NCBI GenBank assembly: GCA_025454915.1
Contig: JALONN010000004.1
Span: forward strand, 203,906 to 267,905
Reading direction: 5' to 3'
From: Raineya sp.
GTDB lineage: Bacteria; Bacteroidota; Bacteroidia; Cytophagales; Thermonemataceae
DNA: 64,000 nucleotides
The notes under the pieces: generated by a model
The model's input: the letters and a program-made list of their open reading frames with translations, nothing else
Databases searched by the model: none
Told to the model about the DNA's origin: nothing
Shown here: positions 1 through 8,040 of the stretch, one piece after another
Layout of the letters: each line of letters opens with the position of its first letter
How positions within the stretch are numbered: position 1 is the stretch's first letter
Program-made: the position numbers and the translations under genes

Positions 1-595
1 TTTGTGCATGATGGATATGGATGAAGAAAAGTTTGAATATCTTCTTTCCCAAAGTATCAAACAAGTAGGCTTTGAAAATACCATGCTCAAAGTCATTTTT
101 CCTTTTCTTAATAGAATAGGCATTTTGTGGCTTGCAGGTTCTGTAAACCCTGCCCAAGAACATTTCATGACTCACCTCATCAGGCAAAAAATTATTGCAG
201 CCATTGATAATTTAAAACCCAATTACACAGAGGGAAAGAAATATATGTTGTTTTTGCCAGAAGGTGAATGGCATGAATTATCCCTGTTATTTGCAAACTA
301 TTTATTACGTAGTCGTAAACAAAGAACATCTTATTTGGGACAAACACTACCACTTGCAGATTTACAAGAAGCATATAGAGTTTGTAAACCCGATTTTTTA
401 TTTACAGTCATCACAAGTGTCCCTTCATTTCACCATGTGCAAGGGTACATCAATGAACTTTCAAGCTTATTTCCAGACACAACTGTTTTACTGAGTGGTA
501 GCCAAGTAGTGGGACAAGGATTAGAAACTCATGCAAACACAGAGATTTTTAGTAAAATAGAAGATATGTTTGAGTTTATTGAGGAGAATAGTTGA
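1..595 (+). CDS. MerR/CarH-like regulator, B12-binding C-terminal part (5' truncated)
   Basis: The reading frame runs in from the left edge, so the N-terminal MerR-type DNA-binding domain is presumed to lie outside the window. What is visible is a CarH/LitR-like cobalamin module. The helical cap has Trp about residue 43 and a Glu-His pair at 53-54, in the spacing W..G.....EH. It is followed by a Rossmann-type B12 domain with Glu-x-His at 89-91 and the sequence YLGQTLP. In CarH these residues contact adenosylcobalamin, and light breaks the tetramer so that carotenoid genes are derepressed. The usual Gly after the His motif is Ser here. A role in light or B12 sensing is inferred from the family. 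The gene ends just before a two-way terminator. Confidence 0.7.
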   Translation, partial: LCMMDMDEEKFEYLLSQSIKQVGFENTMLKVIFPFLNRIGILWLAGSVNPAQEHFMTHLIRQKIIAAIDNLKPNYTEGKKYMLFLPEGEWHELSLLFANYLLRSRKQRTSYLGQTLPLADLQEAYRVCKPDFLFTVITSVPSFHHVQGYINELSSLFPDTTVLLSGSQVVGQGLETHANTEIFSKIEDMFEFIEENS

Positions 596-600
596 AAAAT

Positions 601-625
601 AAAAGCTCAAATTATTTGAGCTTTT
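601..625. terminator. bidirectional terminator hairpin
   Basis: Perfect 11-bp inverted repeat: AAAAGCTCAAA at 601-611, loop TTA, TTTGAGCTTTT at 615-625, with A/T tracts on both sides. It sits between the convergent CarH-like gene and thiL and can serve both. Confidence 0.8.
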
Positions 626-628
626 ATT

Positions 629-1654
629 TTAAAAATGTTGCCAGCCTTGAGCTTGTAAAGGAATCACATTTCCTGCTCTCATAGCTAAATTAATTTTCTT
701 TTCTGGCTCTGTTGTATAACCAATAGTGGAAATATCTGGGTGATTTTTAATTTTTTCGTAATCTTCTTGTTTGATAGTAAAGAGCAATTCATAATCTTCT
801 CCACCATTCAAAGCACAAGTGACTGGCGAGATATTCAAATCGTTGATGGCTGTGTCATAAGTTTCTTGAGCAATCGGCAATTTATCTTCATAAATCATAG
901 CTCCCAAATTGGATTGTGTACAAATATGAAAAACTTCCGACGCAAGTCCATCCGAAATATCAATCATAGAGGTTGGAACAACCCCTAATTCTTCTAATTC
1001 ATGGATAATATCCATGCGAGCCTCTGGACGCAGTTGTCTTTTTACTACAAAGTCTTTGCCCTCTAGCTGAGGTTGCATATCAGGGTTTGTTAAGAATACC
1101 TGTTTTTCTCTTTCTAAAATCTGTAAACCAGCATAAGCACCTCCCAAATCACCCGTTACACAAATAATATCGCCTTTTTGAGCTGTATTTCTATAAGCAA
1201 TCTTGTGCTTTTCTACCATACCCAAAACAGAAACGGACAACACCAAGCCACTTCTTGAAGAAGTTGTATCACCACCTACTAAGTCTACTTGATAATTCTG
1301 ACATGCTATTTTCATTCCTTCATAAAGTTCCTGCAATGCTTCCACTGAAAAGCGATTGCTAATAGCAATTGAAACCAATATTTGTTTAGGTTTGGCATTC
1401 ATGGCGGCAATATCAGAAACATTGACAGCTATGGCTTTGTAACCTAAATGTTTGAGAGGATAATAGCTTAAATCGAAGTGAATTCCTTCAACCAACATAT
1501 CTGTTGATGTTACCAAATATTTATCTCCTAAATCCATTACAGCTGCATCATCGCCTACACCTTTCACTGTTTCTGAATGAAATATTGTCGTATTTTGGGT
1601 TAAAGTTTTGATAAGTCCAAACTCTCCTAAAGCACTAATTTCTGTTCGTTTCAT
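629..1654 (-). CDS. thiL: thiamine-monophosphate kinase
   Basis: ThiL phosphorylates thiamine monophosphate to thiamine diphosphate with ATP, the last step of cofactor synthesis, in the cytosol. The 341-residue length is normal. Family motifs are visible in order: VGDDAAV about 33-39, STDMLVEGIHF about 50-60, NVSDIAAM about 78-85, GDLGGAYAGL near 168, MIDISDGL near 230 and GEDYELLFT near 285. These form the Mg-ATP site of the PurM-like fold. The ATG overlaps the aroK stop by 4 bases, so translation is probably coupled. It is the last gene of the permease-aroK-thiL unit. No thiamine synthesis genes lie nearby. Confidence 0.95.
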   Translation of the reverse strand: MKRTEISALGEFGLIKTLTQNTTIFHSETVKGVGDDAAVMDLGDKYLVTSTDMLVEGIHFDLSYYPLKHLGYKAIAVNVSDIAAMNAKPKQILVSIAISNRFSVEALQELYEGMKIACQNYQVDLVGGDTTSSRSGLVLSVSVLGMVEKHKIAYRNTAQKGDIICVTGDLGGAYAGLQILEREKQVFLTNPDMQPQLEGKDFVVKRQLRPEARMDIIHELEELGVVPTSMIDISDGLASEVFHICTQSNLGAMIYEDKLPIAQETYDTAINDLNISPVTCALNGGEDYELLFTIKQEDYEKIKNHPDISTIGYTTEPEKKINLAMRAGNVIPLQAQGWQHF

Positions 1655-2148
1655 ATATTCTGCATTAATTCTAATTCAAAAAAATCTGATTCATTGTTAA
1701 TCTGATAATGAGCCTTTTGGTAAAAAGGTTCTCGTTGTTGATAAAGCTCTTCTATTTGTTTTTGGATAGTCTCTTTTGTTTTCCCCTGAAACATAGGACG
1801 TTGTGATATATTTTGAGAAACTCTATCCAATATAATTGTAAGAGGGGTATCTAAAAAAATGGCTATTCCTTTTTTGAGAATAAACTCCATGTTATCATAA
1901 AAACAGGGGGTTCCTCCTCCTGTTGAGATAATCATTTTTCCATTAAAGTTTAACCCTTTCAAAGATTCTGACTCTAATTGTCTGAAGAAACTTTCTCCTC
2001 CTTCATTAAATATTTCAGGAATTTTTTTTTGATACTTTTCTTCAATATAAGAATCTAAATCAATAACTGTAAAGTGATATTGTTCAGCTATTTTTTTAGC
2101 CAATGTACTTTTGCCTGATGCAGGCATTCCCACCAGAAAAATTATCAT
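1651..2148 (-). CDS. aroK: shikimate kinase
   Basis: Shikimate kinase phosphorylates the 3-hydroxyl of shikimate on the way to chorismate and aromatic amino acids. The 165-residue NMP-kinase-like protein shows the P-loop GMPASGKST at 7-15, the substrate-binding Asp in DLDSYIE near 30-36, the second substrate loop STGGGTP near 75-81 and the lid RPMF segment. It overlaps the upstream permease by 4 bases and thiL by 4 bases. No other shikimate pathway gene is present, so the grouping looks like shared transcription more than a pathway cluster. Confidence 0.95.
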   Translation of the reverse strand: MIIFLVGMPASGKSTLAKKIAEQYHFTVIDLDSYIEEKYQKKIPEIFNEGGESFFRQLESESLKGLNFNGKMIISTGGGTPCFYDNMEFILKKGIAIFLDTPLTIILDRVSQNISQRPMFQGKTKETIQKQIEELYQQREPFYQKAHYQINNESDFFELELMQNI

Positions 2149-3197
2149 TGTAAACGAATACGAGGATCTATTACTGCATACAGTAAATCTACTGCAATAC
2201 TAATTACAATAAAGATAACTCCTACTACCAATGCAGATGCCATGATAATAGGTAAATCGAGGTTACTTACTGCTGATATGGTTTCGTAACCTAAACCTTG
2301 ATAGTTAAAAATCCACTCAATAAAGTATGCTCCTCCCATCAGAGATGCTAACCAGCCTGATACTGAAGTAACAACAGGGTTTAAAGCATTTTTAAGAGCA
2401 TGTTTATAGATAAGTAGTTTTTTAGGAACTCCTTTGGCTCTAGCTGTACGGATATAGTCTTGTGAGAGAACATCCAACATAGAGCTTCTGGTTAGTTGTG
2501 TAATAATAGATAAAGGCCTGATTCCTAAAGTTATAGCTGGCAAAATTAAATTTTCTATTGCTAAACGTTCTCCTTCAAACTCTAGTTCCCATAACGAACC
2601 AATTCCATTAAGTCCAGTATAGTCAGACCAAAGGTAACCTAAATAACGAGAAATAAGAGCTGCTGCCACAAAAGACGGAACTGATATTCCTATTGTTGAA
2701 ACGACTATTAGTGTTTGGTCGAGCCATTTCCCTTGATTAAGAGCAGTTACAATCCCCAAAAAAACTCCTACTATTGTAGCAAAAAGCATGGCTGTAATGG
2801 CAAGTATTAGTGTATTCCAGATCCGTTCGTTGATAATTTCCGAAACTTTTTTCTGTGTTTGGAAAGATTTTCTCAAATAAGGAAACTTCAAGACTAATAC
2901 GCTTTCTCCCATAGGTATTACACGAGCATAGCTATATTTCTCTTTTTCTTCTGGTGTATCAGGGTGTACAGAGACAGGAGAAAGGTCTCTTAAATAATTA
3001 TAGAGCTGATAACCAATGGGTTTATCCAAGCCTAAATCTTGCTGAATAGCTTTTCTTGTTGCTTCGTCAGAACGTTGCCCTGTAATCATAGAAACCGGAT
3101 CACCAGGCAAGGCATGAAACAACAAAAACACTACGATAATGACTCCCAAGAGAATCATAAAACCATAGCCCAAACGTTTGAGTACATATTGCAGCAT
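2145..3197 (-). CDS. ABC transporter permease, DppB/OppB type
   Basis: Inner-membrane permease of the peptide/nickel (Dpp/Opp) class. The N-terminus MLQYVLKRLGYG followed by a hydrophobic helix and LPGDP is typical of DppB. About six membrane segments are visible. The cytoplasmic EAA-like coupling loop (DYIRTARAKGVPKK, residues about 240-255) contacts the ATPase. A long charged periplasmic insert between helices 1 and 2 (about 65-125) is common in Bacteroidota versions. A complete importer needs a second permease, ATPases and a binding lipoprotein, and none lies beside it. It is the first gene of a unit with aroK and thiL. The substrate cannot be told from sequence. Confidence 0.9.
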   Translation of the reverse strand: MLQYVLKRLGYGFMILLGVIIVVFLLFHALPGDPVSMITGQRSDEATRKAIQQDLGLDKPIGYQLYNYLRDLSPVSVHPDTPEEKEKYSYARVIPMGESVLVLKFPYLRKSFQTQKKVSEIINERIWNTLILAITAMLFATIVGVFLGIVTALNQGKWLDQTLIVVSTIGISVPSFVAAALISRYLGYLWSDYTGLNGIGSLWELEFEGERLAIENLILPAITLGIRPLSIITQLTRSSMLDVLSQDYIRTARAKGVPKKLLIYKHALKNALNPVVTSVSGWLASLMGGAYFIEWIFNYQGLGYETISAVSNLDLPIIMASALVVGVIFIVISIAVDLLYAVIDPRIRLQ

Positions 3198-3242
3198 GAA
3201 TTTTTCAAAAAATTAAAACACCTTTTCAATTTTGCTTACAGC

Positions 3243-3273
3243 CAAAAATAAAAACTTTTGTAACAGCAAGCAA
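3243..3273 (-). promoter_or_regulatory. candidate Bacteroidota promoter of permease-aroK-thiL
   Basis: On the minus strand TTG (complement of 3271-3273), a 20-base spacer and TATTTTTG (complement of 3243-3250) match the TTG-N17-23-TAnnTTTG consensus. The expected start is about 40 bases before the permease ATG. Confidence 0.45.
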
Positions 3274-3290
3274 GTTTATATTATTTCATT

Positions 3291-4469
3291 TTATAATTTA
3301 CTCTTCAACTCGTTGAGATTAGGCAGACTATTATAGTGCCATTTTCCTTTTACAGTTCCCTCTTTCAATAATAATACTCCAGGATTAGAACGAATCATGG
3401 CTTTTAGAATTTTACTATCCATAGAATGATGTTCCATAGGAAGCTGATATTCATGACAAATTGCATCGAGTGTTGCTTTATCTGAACTTAAACCAATCGG
3501 CTCTATTCCTGAGTCTTTTAAAGACTTAAGCATAGGACTCAAAACCTTATATTTTTTAGGGTCGATTTTTTTAAGATCAGAAAAAACTAATATAAGCTTA
3601 TTTCCTTTAAACATTTGTTTAGTAGTTGTGGTATCACCATCAATCCAAACAAAATCAGCACCTATTTTAGATTGAGCCTCAGGATTTAAAAGTTCTTGTT
3701 TAAAATCTTTGTATTTATAAGTAAGTGTATCAGCCCAGGCCTTTGATGATTCACTTTCAGAGAAGAACTCATCTTTTTGAGTTTTTAGATTAGTGAAAGT
3801 ATATTTATTTTCATAACGTAAACGCTCTTTAGGCTTCATAAGAGCAGGTATGTTGTTACCAACTTTATAAGGCATAAAATCGATGAATGGCAGGTAGTTT
3901 ACTGCATAAATACCAGAACCAAAAGCAATAATAGAAACAAGCAAGTTACTTCCCCATGCCCATTTTTTATCATTAGGAACGATATTTTTACTTTGCCATA
4001 ATAAAAAGCCTATCAAGATTGTCAGAACAATATCTTTCATAAAAGATTGAAAAGGCTGGAGCTTAATGGCATCTCCAAAACAGCCACAATCTGTTACTTT
4101 ATTGTAATTCCAAGAATAGAAAGTAAGCCCTGTGAAAAATAAAATGAGTAAAAATAATGACCATAAAGTAAATTTAGGTCTAAAACGTATGAGTAAGCTA
4201 AAGCCCCATATTACTTCTAAGGCACTCATCAGAATAGCAAAACTCAGAGAATAAGGTTTTAATCCCTCAAAAAAGCTACTCATAGAGGTATCTTCAGCAC
4301 CCTTCACTTGTCCGTTTACTATAATTTTATCTCTAAAATCGTCAGCGAAAACATCAAAATATTCTTCTAATTTAATTTCTGTACCTACAGGGTCATTGAG
4401 CTTAATAAGCCCTGAAAAGATAAATAATCCTCCTACTAACCAAATAATTACATTAGTTGCTATTTTCAT
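3291..4469 (-). CDS. BT_3928-family membrane protein (DoxX/MauE-like with thioredoxin-like tail)
   Basis: The N-terminal half carries about five membrane helices of the DoxX/MauE type, starting with KIATNVIIWLVGGLFIFSGL and containing VTDCGCFGDAI near 120-130, a motif typical of MauE-like redox-associated proteins. The C-terminal part (about 200-392) is soluble and thioredoxin-like in outline (KLILVFSDL, later NPGVLLLKEGTVKGKWH), but it has no CxxC motif, so disulfide chemistry by that domain is unlikely. It overlaps the upstream DUF1599 gene by 17 bases, so the two are surely co-transcribed. Pairing of these two families is familiar in Bacteroidota. The function is unknown. Confidence 0.8.
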   Translation of the reverse strand: MKIATNVIIWLVGGLFIFSGLIKLNDPVGTEIKLEEYFDVFADDFRDKIIVNGQVKGAEDTSMSSFFEGLKPYSLSFAILMSALEVIWGFSLLIRFRPKFTLWSLFLLILFFTGLTFYSWNYNKVTDCGCFGDAIKLQPFQSFMKDIVLTILIGFLLWQSKNIVPNDKKWAWGSNLLVSIIAFGSGIYAVNYLPFIDFMPYKVGNNIPALMKPKERLRYENKYTFTNLKTQKDEFFSESESSKAWADTLTYKYKDFKQELLNPEAQSKIGADFVWIDGDTTTTKQMFKGNKLILVFSDLKKIDPKKYKVLSPMLKSLKDSGIEPIGLSSDKATLDAICHEYQLPMEHHSMDSKILKAMIRSNPGVLLLKEGTVKGKWHYNSLPNLNELKSKL

Positions 4470-5016
4470 TTTCTAAGAAGTTTAATTGTATCAAACAAAA
4501 AACTGAATAATTTAAAATATCTTGGTAATTAGCTCCTACTCCTTCCGAAGCCACTGTAACACCCTGATTATCTTCAATTTGCTTAATTCTTTTTATTTTC
4601 ATTAAAATCAAATCTGTCATAGAACTTACTCTCATTTGTCGCCATGCTTCGCCATAATCATGATTTTTTTTCAAGAGCAAATTTAATGTATTTTGAGCAT
4701 GAAAATCATAACTTTGAGTTACTTCATCCAGACTTAAATCCAGTGTTTCATTTTTTTTCTCTTTCAGGTCAATTTGTATTAACGCAATGATAGCATAATT
4801 AATCATGGCTACAAATTCCAAACGAACATCGTCTTCGATTTGTTGTGTACCTGCTTCCTGAATAGAACGGATACGATTGGCTTTGATAAAAATCTGATCT
4901 GTGAGAGATGGTAATCTTAAAATTCTCCATGAAGAACCATAATCTTGATGCTTCTTTACAAAAAGATTTCTACAGTAACGGATAATAGCTTGATATTGCT
5001 GGGATGTTTGTGACAT
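4453..5016 (-). CDS. DUF1599 protein (nucleotide-modification-associated domain)
   Basis: The 187-residue protein has two internal copies of one motif: KKHQDYGSSWRILRLPSLTD near 21-40 and KKNHDYGEAWRQMRVSSMTD near 114-134, each followed by a K-x-x-R-I helix. This duplication defines DUF1599, a family that comparative genomics has linked to modified nucleotides, possibly as an all-alpha MazG-like pyrophosphohydrolase relative. No enzymatic activity can be read from the sequence. The gene is first in a two-gene unit with the BT_3928-family gene. Confidence 0.85.
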   Translation of the reverse strand: MSQTSQQYQAIIRYCRNLFVKKHQDYGSSWRILRLPSLTDQIFIKANRIRSIQEAGTQQIEDDVRLEFVAMINYAIIALIQIDLKEKKNETLDLSLDEVTQSYDFHAQNTLNLLLKKNHDYGEAWRQMRVSSMTDLILMKIKRIKQIEDNQGVTVASEGVGANYQDILNYSVFCLIQLNFLENENSN

Positions 5017-5062
5017 TCAAAACGATATTTTATCTTTTCTAAATTTTCTTAAAAGATTCTGA

Positions 5063-5070
5063 CAAAGATA
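5063..5070 (-). promoter_or_regulatory. candidate -7 element for DUF1599 unit
   Basis: The complement reads TATCTTTG, a full TAnnTTTG match about 47 bases before the DUF1599 ATG. No TTG lies at the expected -33 distance, so it is weak evidence alone. Confidence 0.3.
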
Positions 5071-5110
5071 GAGATTATTTGTTTTTAGAGAAAAAATTTC
5101 AGAAAAACAC

Positions 5111-5118
5111 TAATTTTG
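5111..5118 (+). promoter_or_regulatory. candidate -7 element for small secreted gene
   Basis: TAATTTTG matches TAnnTTTG about 40 bases before the ATG at 5158. The nearest upstream TTG is 29 bases away, longer than usual. Confidence 0.3.
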
Positions 5119-5157
5119 GAAAAATTTTTGCTCAAATCCCTTGAAAACTAAAAAATA

Positions 5158-5577
5158 ATGAAAATGAGAGTATTGATGAGTAGTATTTGTGTCTTGCTTT
5201 TAGGAGCAATGGCATTTAAACCTGACCCAATTACAGAAAAACTGGTTAGGAAGTGGGAACTTGTAGGTGTGAAAACAGCTAACATGACTATCTCAGAGGA
5301 GGAAATCAGGTCTAAAAATGGCAATGTAATTATGGAATTTCTAGGAAATGGATATTGTATTATCAAACCTACAAAAGCTGAAGCTGCCATTAAGAAAAAT
5401 AAATGGACACTGAAAAAAGAAGAAAAGGCGACCTACCTTATTATGGAAGCAGACAATGGTTTTGGAGAATCTTTTAAACAAAATATGTCTATCGAAGATA
5501 TTTCTACCAAGAAACTCATATTAAGTGTAGGGCAAGATAAAGACAAAGAAATTTATACTTATAAAGCCCTTAAGTAA
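5158..5577 (+). CDS. small secreted lipocalin-like protein
   Basis: The 139-residue protein begins with a signal peptide (MKMRVLMSSICVLLLGAMAF, cleavage about residue 20) and has no lipobox Cys. The rest resembles the lipocalin-like domains common in Bacteroidota: a first strand KLVRKWELVGV, then a predicted run of beta strands with the pattern xGNGYCIIK...KNKWTLKKEE and a final YTYKAL. The ligand and role are unknown. It lies 42 bases upstream of mutS2 on the same strand, with an AT-rich hairpin between them. Confidence 0.6.
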   Translation: MKMRVLMSSICVLLLGAMAFKPDPITEKLVRKWELVGVKTANMTISEEEIRSKNGNVIMEFLGNGYCIIKPTKAEAAIKKNKWTLKKEEKATYLIMEADNGFGESFKQNMSIEDISTKKLILSVGQDKDKEIYTYKALK

Positions 5578-5599
5578 AAGAACGTTTTCTTTTACTTAA
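5570..5599 (+). terminator. AT-rich hairpin before mutS2
   Basis: Perfect 13-bp inverted repeat: TTAAGTAAAAGAA at 5570-5582, loop CGTT, TTCTTTTACTTAA at 5587-5599. It includes the stop codon of the secreted-protein gene. Low G+C and no long T-tract make it a weak terminator or processing site. Confidence 0.4.
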
Positions 5600-5619
5600 A
5601 ATTAAAGAAAACAAAATTT

Positions 5620-8010
5620 ATGTTATACCCTAAAAACATTGAACAAAAGTTAGGTTTTGATAAAATACGTGTAATCTTAGAAGATTTGTGTTTGAGTAAT
5701 TTAGGAGAAAGTTATTTAGAAAAAATGCGTTTCTCTGATGATTATGAACTCATAGCTAAATTAGCCAAACAAACACAAGAATTTAAAAATATACTTGAAT
5801 TTGATGATCCCTTTCCTGCACAAGGTTTTGTAGATTCCAAACCTTCGTTACAAAAGGCTGCTATTGAGGGAGCTTTCTTAAATGAAGAAGAGTTTTTTGA
5901 ATTAAAACTTTCATTATCAGCAATTCAAGCTTGTTACTTGTATTTACATGGTCGTGTAGAACGATATACAAGTTTAGCAGAATTGCTTCGTCTGGTTGAA
6001 CTAGATAAAAATGTATTCAAACGTTTAGACCAAACCATTGATGAACGTGGTAAAATAAGAGATAATGCTTCTCCAGATTTACAACGTATCAGAAAAGAGA
6101 TTTTATCAGAGCAAAATAATCTTAGAAAAACAACTGATAAAATTTTAAAGCAAGCCAAGCAGGCTGGTTGGTCAAATGATGATGCAAGTTTAACGATTAG
6201 AGGTGGTAGATTGGTTATTCCGATTGCTGCAGAACATAAACGAAAACTCAAAGGTTTTGTACATGATGAGTCTTCTACAGGACAAACCGTTTACCTTGAA
6301 CCTGCTGAAATTCTTGACCTTAATAACCAAATCAAAGAATTAGAGTCTCAAGAAAGAAGAGAAATTATAAGAATTCTAACAGAACTCACAACCTATTTAC
6401 GTCCGTTTTTACCAAATTTACAAAAAGCGTATCAGTTTTTGGGTTTGGTAGATTTTATCAGAGCCAAAGCTCTTTTTGCAATTAAGTTAAATGCAATAGA
6501 GCCTGTCTTTAGCCAGAAAACTATTTTACGTTGGCGAAAAGCTGTGCATCCTTTGTTATTTTTAACTCATCAGGAGCAAGGCAAAAGTGTTGTACCTCTG
6601 GATATTACATTAACCGAAAGTCAGCATATTTTAGTAGTTTCTGGACCTAATGCTGGAGGTAAGTCTGTTTCATTGAAAACAGTAGGTTTATTGCAATATA
6701 TGTGGCAATGTGGATTGCTTGTTCCTGTTGCTGAAGGCTCTGAAATAGGTGTTTTCAAGAATATTTTTATTGATATTGGTGATGAGCAAAGTATTGAAAA
6801 TGACCTGAGTACGTATAGTTCACATCTAACAGCTATGCGTCAGTTTGTGAATTTTGCAGATAAAAACTCTTTATTCCTGATTGATGAATTTGGAACAGGA
6901 ACTGAACCCCGATTGGGTGGAGCGATTGCAGAGGCGATTTTAGAAGATTTATATGAGAAAAAAGCTTTTGGAGTTGTCAATACACACTATGGCAACCTCA
7001 AAACTTTTGCTCAAAACAAAAATGGTATCAGCAATGGTGCTATGCGTTTCGATACAGAAAATTTAGAACCTTTGTATCAACTTGAAATCGGACAGGCAGG
7101 AAGCTCTTTTGCCTTTGAAATTGCTAAAAAAATAGGTTTACCAAAGAAAGTTTTAGCCAAAGCCAAAGAAAAACTGAGTGATAAGGAAGTAAACTACGAT
7201 AAATTGCTCAAAGAACTTGAGCAAGAAAAAAAGCAACTCAACGAGAAAAATGCAACGCTTTCCAAACAAGAAAAAGAATACAAAGAACTCTTGAAAAAAT
7301 ATCAGGAACAGACTGATTATCTGGAGAATGAGCGTAAAAAAATCTTGAATCAAGCGAAAGCTGATGCAAAAAAATTGCTTGCTGAAACCAATCAGAAAAT
7401 AGAAAATACCATCAGGCAGATTAAAGAGCAAAAAGCCGAAAAAGAGACCACTAAAAAACTCAGACAGGATTTAGAAAAACTCAATGATAATTTAATTATT
7501 GAAAGTGTACGCTCTGAAGACAATGAAGAAGTAGAGGTTTTAGGTGGTGAGATTTCAGTGGGTGATTGGGTTCGTATCAAAGGACAGACAGCTATGGGCG
7601 AAGTAGTTGCTATCAAAGGAAAGGATGTAGAAATCATTATTGGGGAACTTCGTTCCAATGTAAAGCTCAATCGCTTAGAGAAAATTAGTCGGAAAGTGGT
7701 TAAAAATGCTCAAAAAGAATACACTAAAAAGAGTATTGGCATTAACCTAACTGAAAAAATGGCTAATTTTAGCTACCAAGTAGATTTACGTGGGAAAAGT
7801 GCAGAAATAGCTCTTACTGAGGTAGATAAACTCATTGATGATGCTTTGCTAGCAGGCTATCCAGAAGTACGTATTTTACATGGAAAAGGTGATGGTATTC
7901 TCCGTAAACTCATCCGAGAACATTTGAGAGCTTATCCACAAATAGCATCTTTTGAAAGTGAACATGCTGACAGAGGCGGTGATGGAATTACGATTGTAAA
8001 AATGAAATAA
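5620..8010 (+). CDS. mutS2: MutS2 ATPase/endonuclease
   Basis: MutS2 is a MutS relative without the mismatch-recognition domains. It acts on branched DNA and, in some bacteria, on collided ribosomes. The 796-residue length is normal. Visible parts are a coiled-coil/lever region (about 1-300), the ATPase core with Walker A GPNAGGKS near 342-349, Walker B SLFLIDEFGTGTEP near 420, a TH-motif (VVNTHYGNLK) near 448, a long charged coiled coil (about 520-630) and a C-terminal Smr nuclease domain. That domain has the VDLRGKSAEIAL start near 722 and the catalytic-site HGKGDGILR near 762. The ATG follows a short leader. Confidence 0.96.
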   Translation: MLYPKNIEQKLGFDKIRVILEDLCLSNLGESYLEKMRFSDDYELIAKLAKQTQEFKNILEFDDPFPAQGFVDSKPSLQKAAIEGAFLNEEEFFELKLSLSAIQACYLYLHGRVERYTSLAELLRLVELDKNVFKRLDQTIDERGKIRDNASPDLQRIRKEILSEQNNLRKTTDKILKQAKQAGWSNDDASLTIRGGRLVIPIAAEHKRKLKGFVHDESSTGQTVYLEPAEILDLNNQIKELESQERREIIRILTELTTYLRPFLPNLQKAYQFLGLVDFIRAKALFAIKLNAIEPVFSQKTILRWRKAVHPLLFLTHQEQGKSVVPLDITLTESQHILVVSGPNAGGKSVSLKTVGLLQYMWQCGLLVPVAEGSEIGVFKNIFIDIGDEQSIENDLSTYSSHLTAMRQFVNFADKNSLFLIDEFGTGTEPRLGGAIAEAILEDLYEKKAFGVVNTHYGNLKTFAQNKNGISNGAMRFDTENLEPLYQLEIGQAGSSFAFEIAKKIGLPKKVLAKAKEKLSDKEVNYDKLLKELEQEKKQLNEKNATLSKQEKEYKELLKKYQEQTDYLENERKKILNQAKADAKKLLAETNQKIENTIRQIKEQKAEKETTKKLRQDLEKLNDNLIIESVRSEDNEEVEVLGGEISVGDWVRIKGQTAMGEVVAIKGKDVEIIIGELRSNVKLNRLEKISRKVVKNAQKEYTKKSIGINLTEKMANFSYQVDLRGKSAEIALTEVDKLIDDALLAGYPEVRILHGKGDGILRKLIREHLRAYPQIASFESEHADRGGDGITIVKMK

Positions 8011-8013
8011 AAC

Positions 8014-8040
8014 AAAAGGCTGTGTTATACACAGCCTTTT
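8014..8040. terminator. bidirectional terminator hairpin
   Basis: Perfect 12-bp stem: AAAAGGCTGTGT at 8014-8025, loop TAT, ACACAGCCTTTT at 8029-8040. It lies between convergent mutS2 and the transglutaminase-like gene and overlaps the last base pairs of the latter. Confidence 0.88.

Noticed and set aside
7153..7670. Long reverse-strand open frames inside mutS2 and similar frames inside other genes.
   Set aside because: They lie fully opposite strong genes, have no start context and show composition-driven Phe/Leu or Ser runs; treated as shadows.
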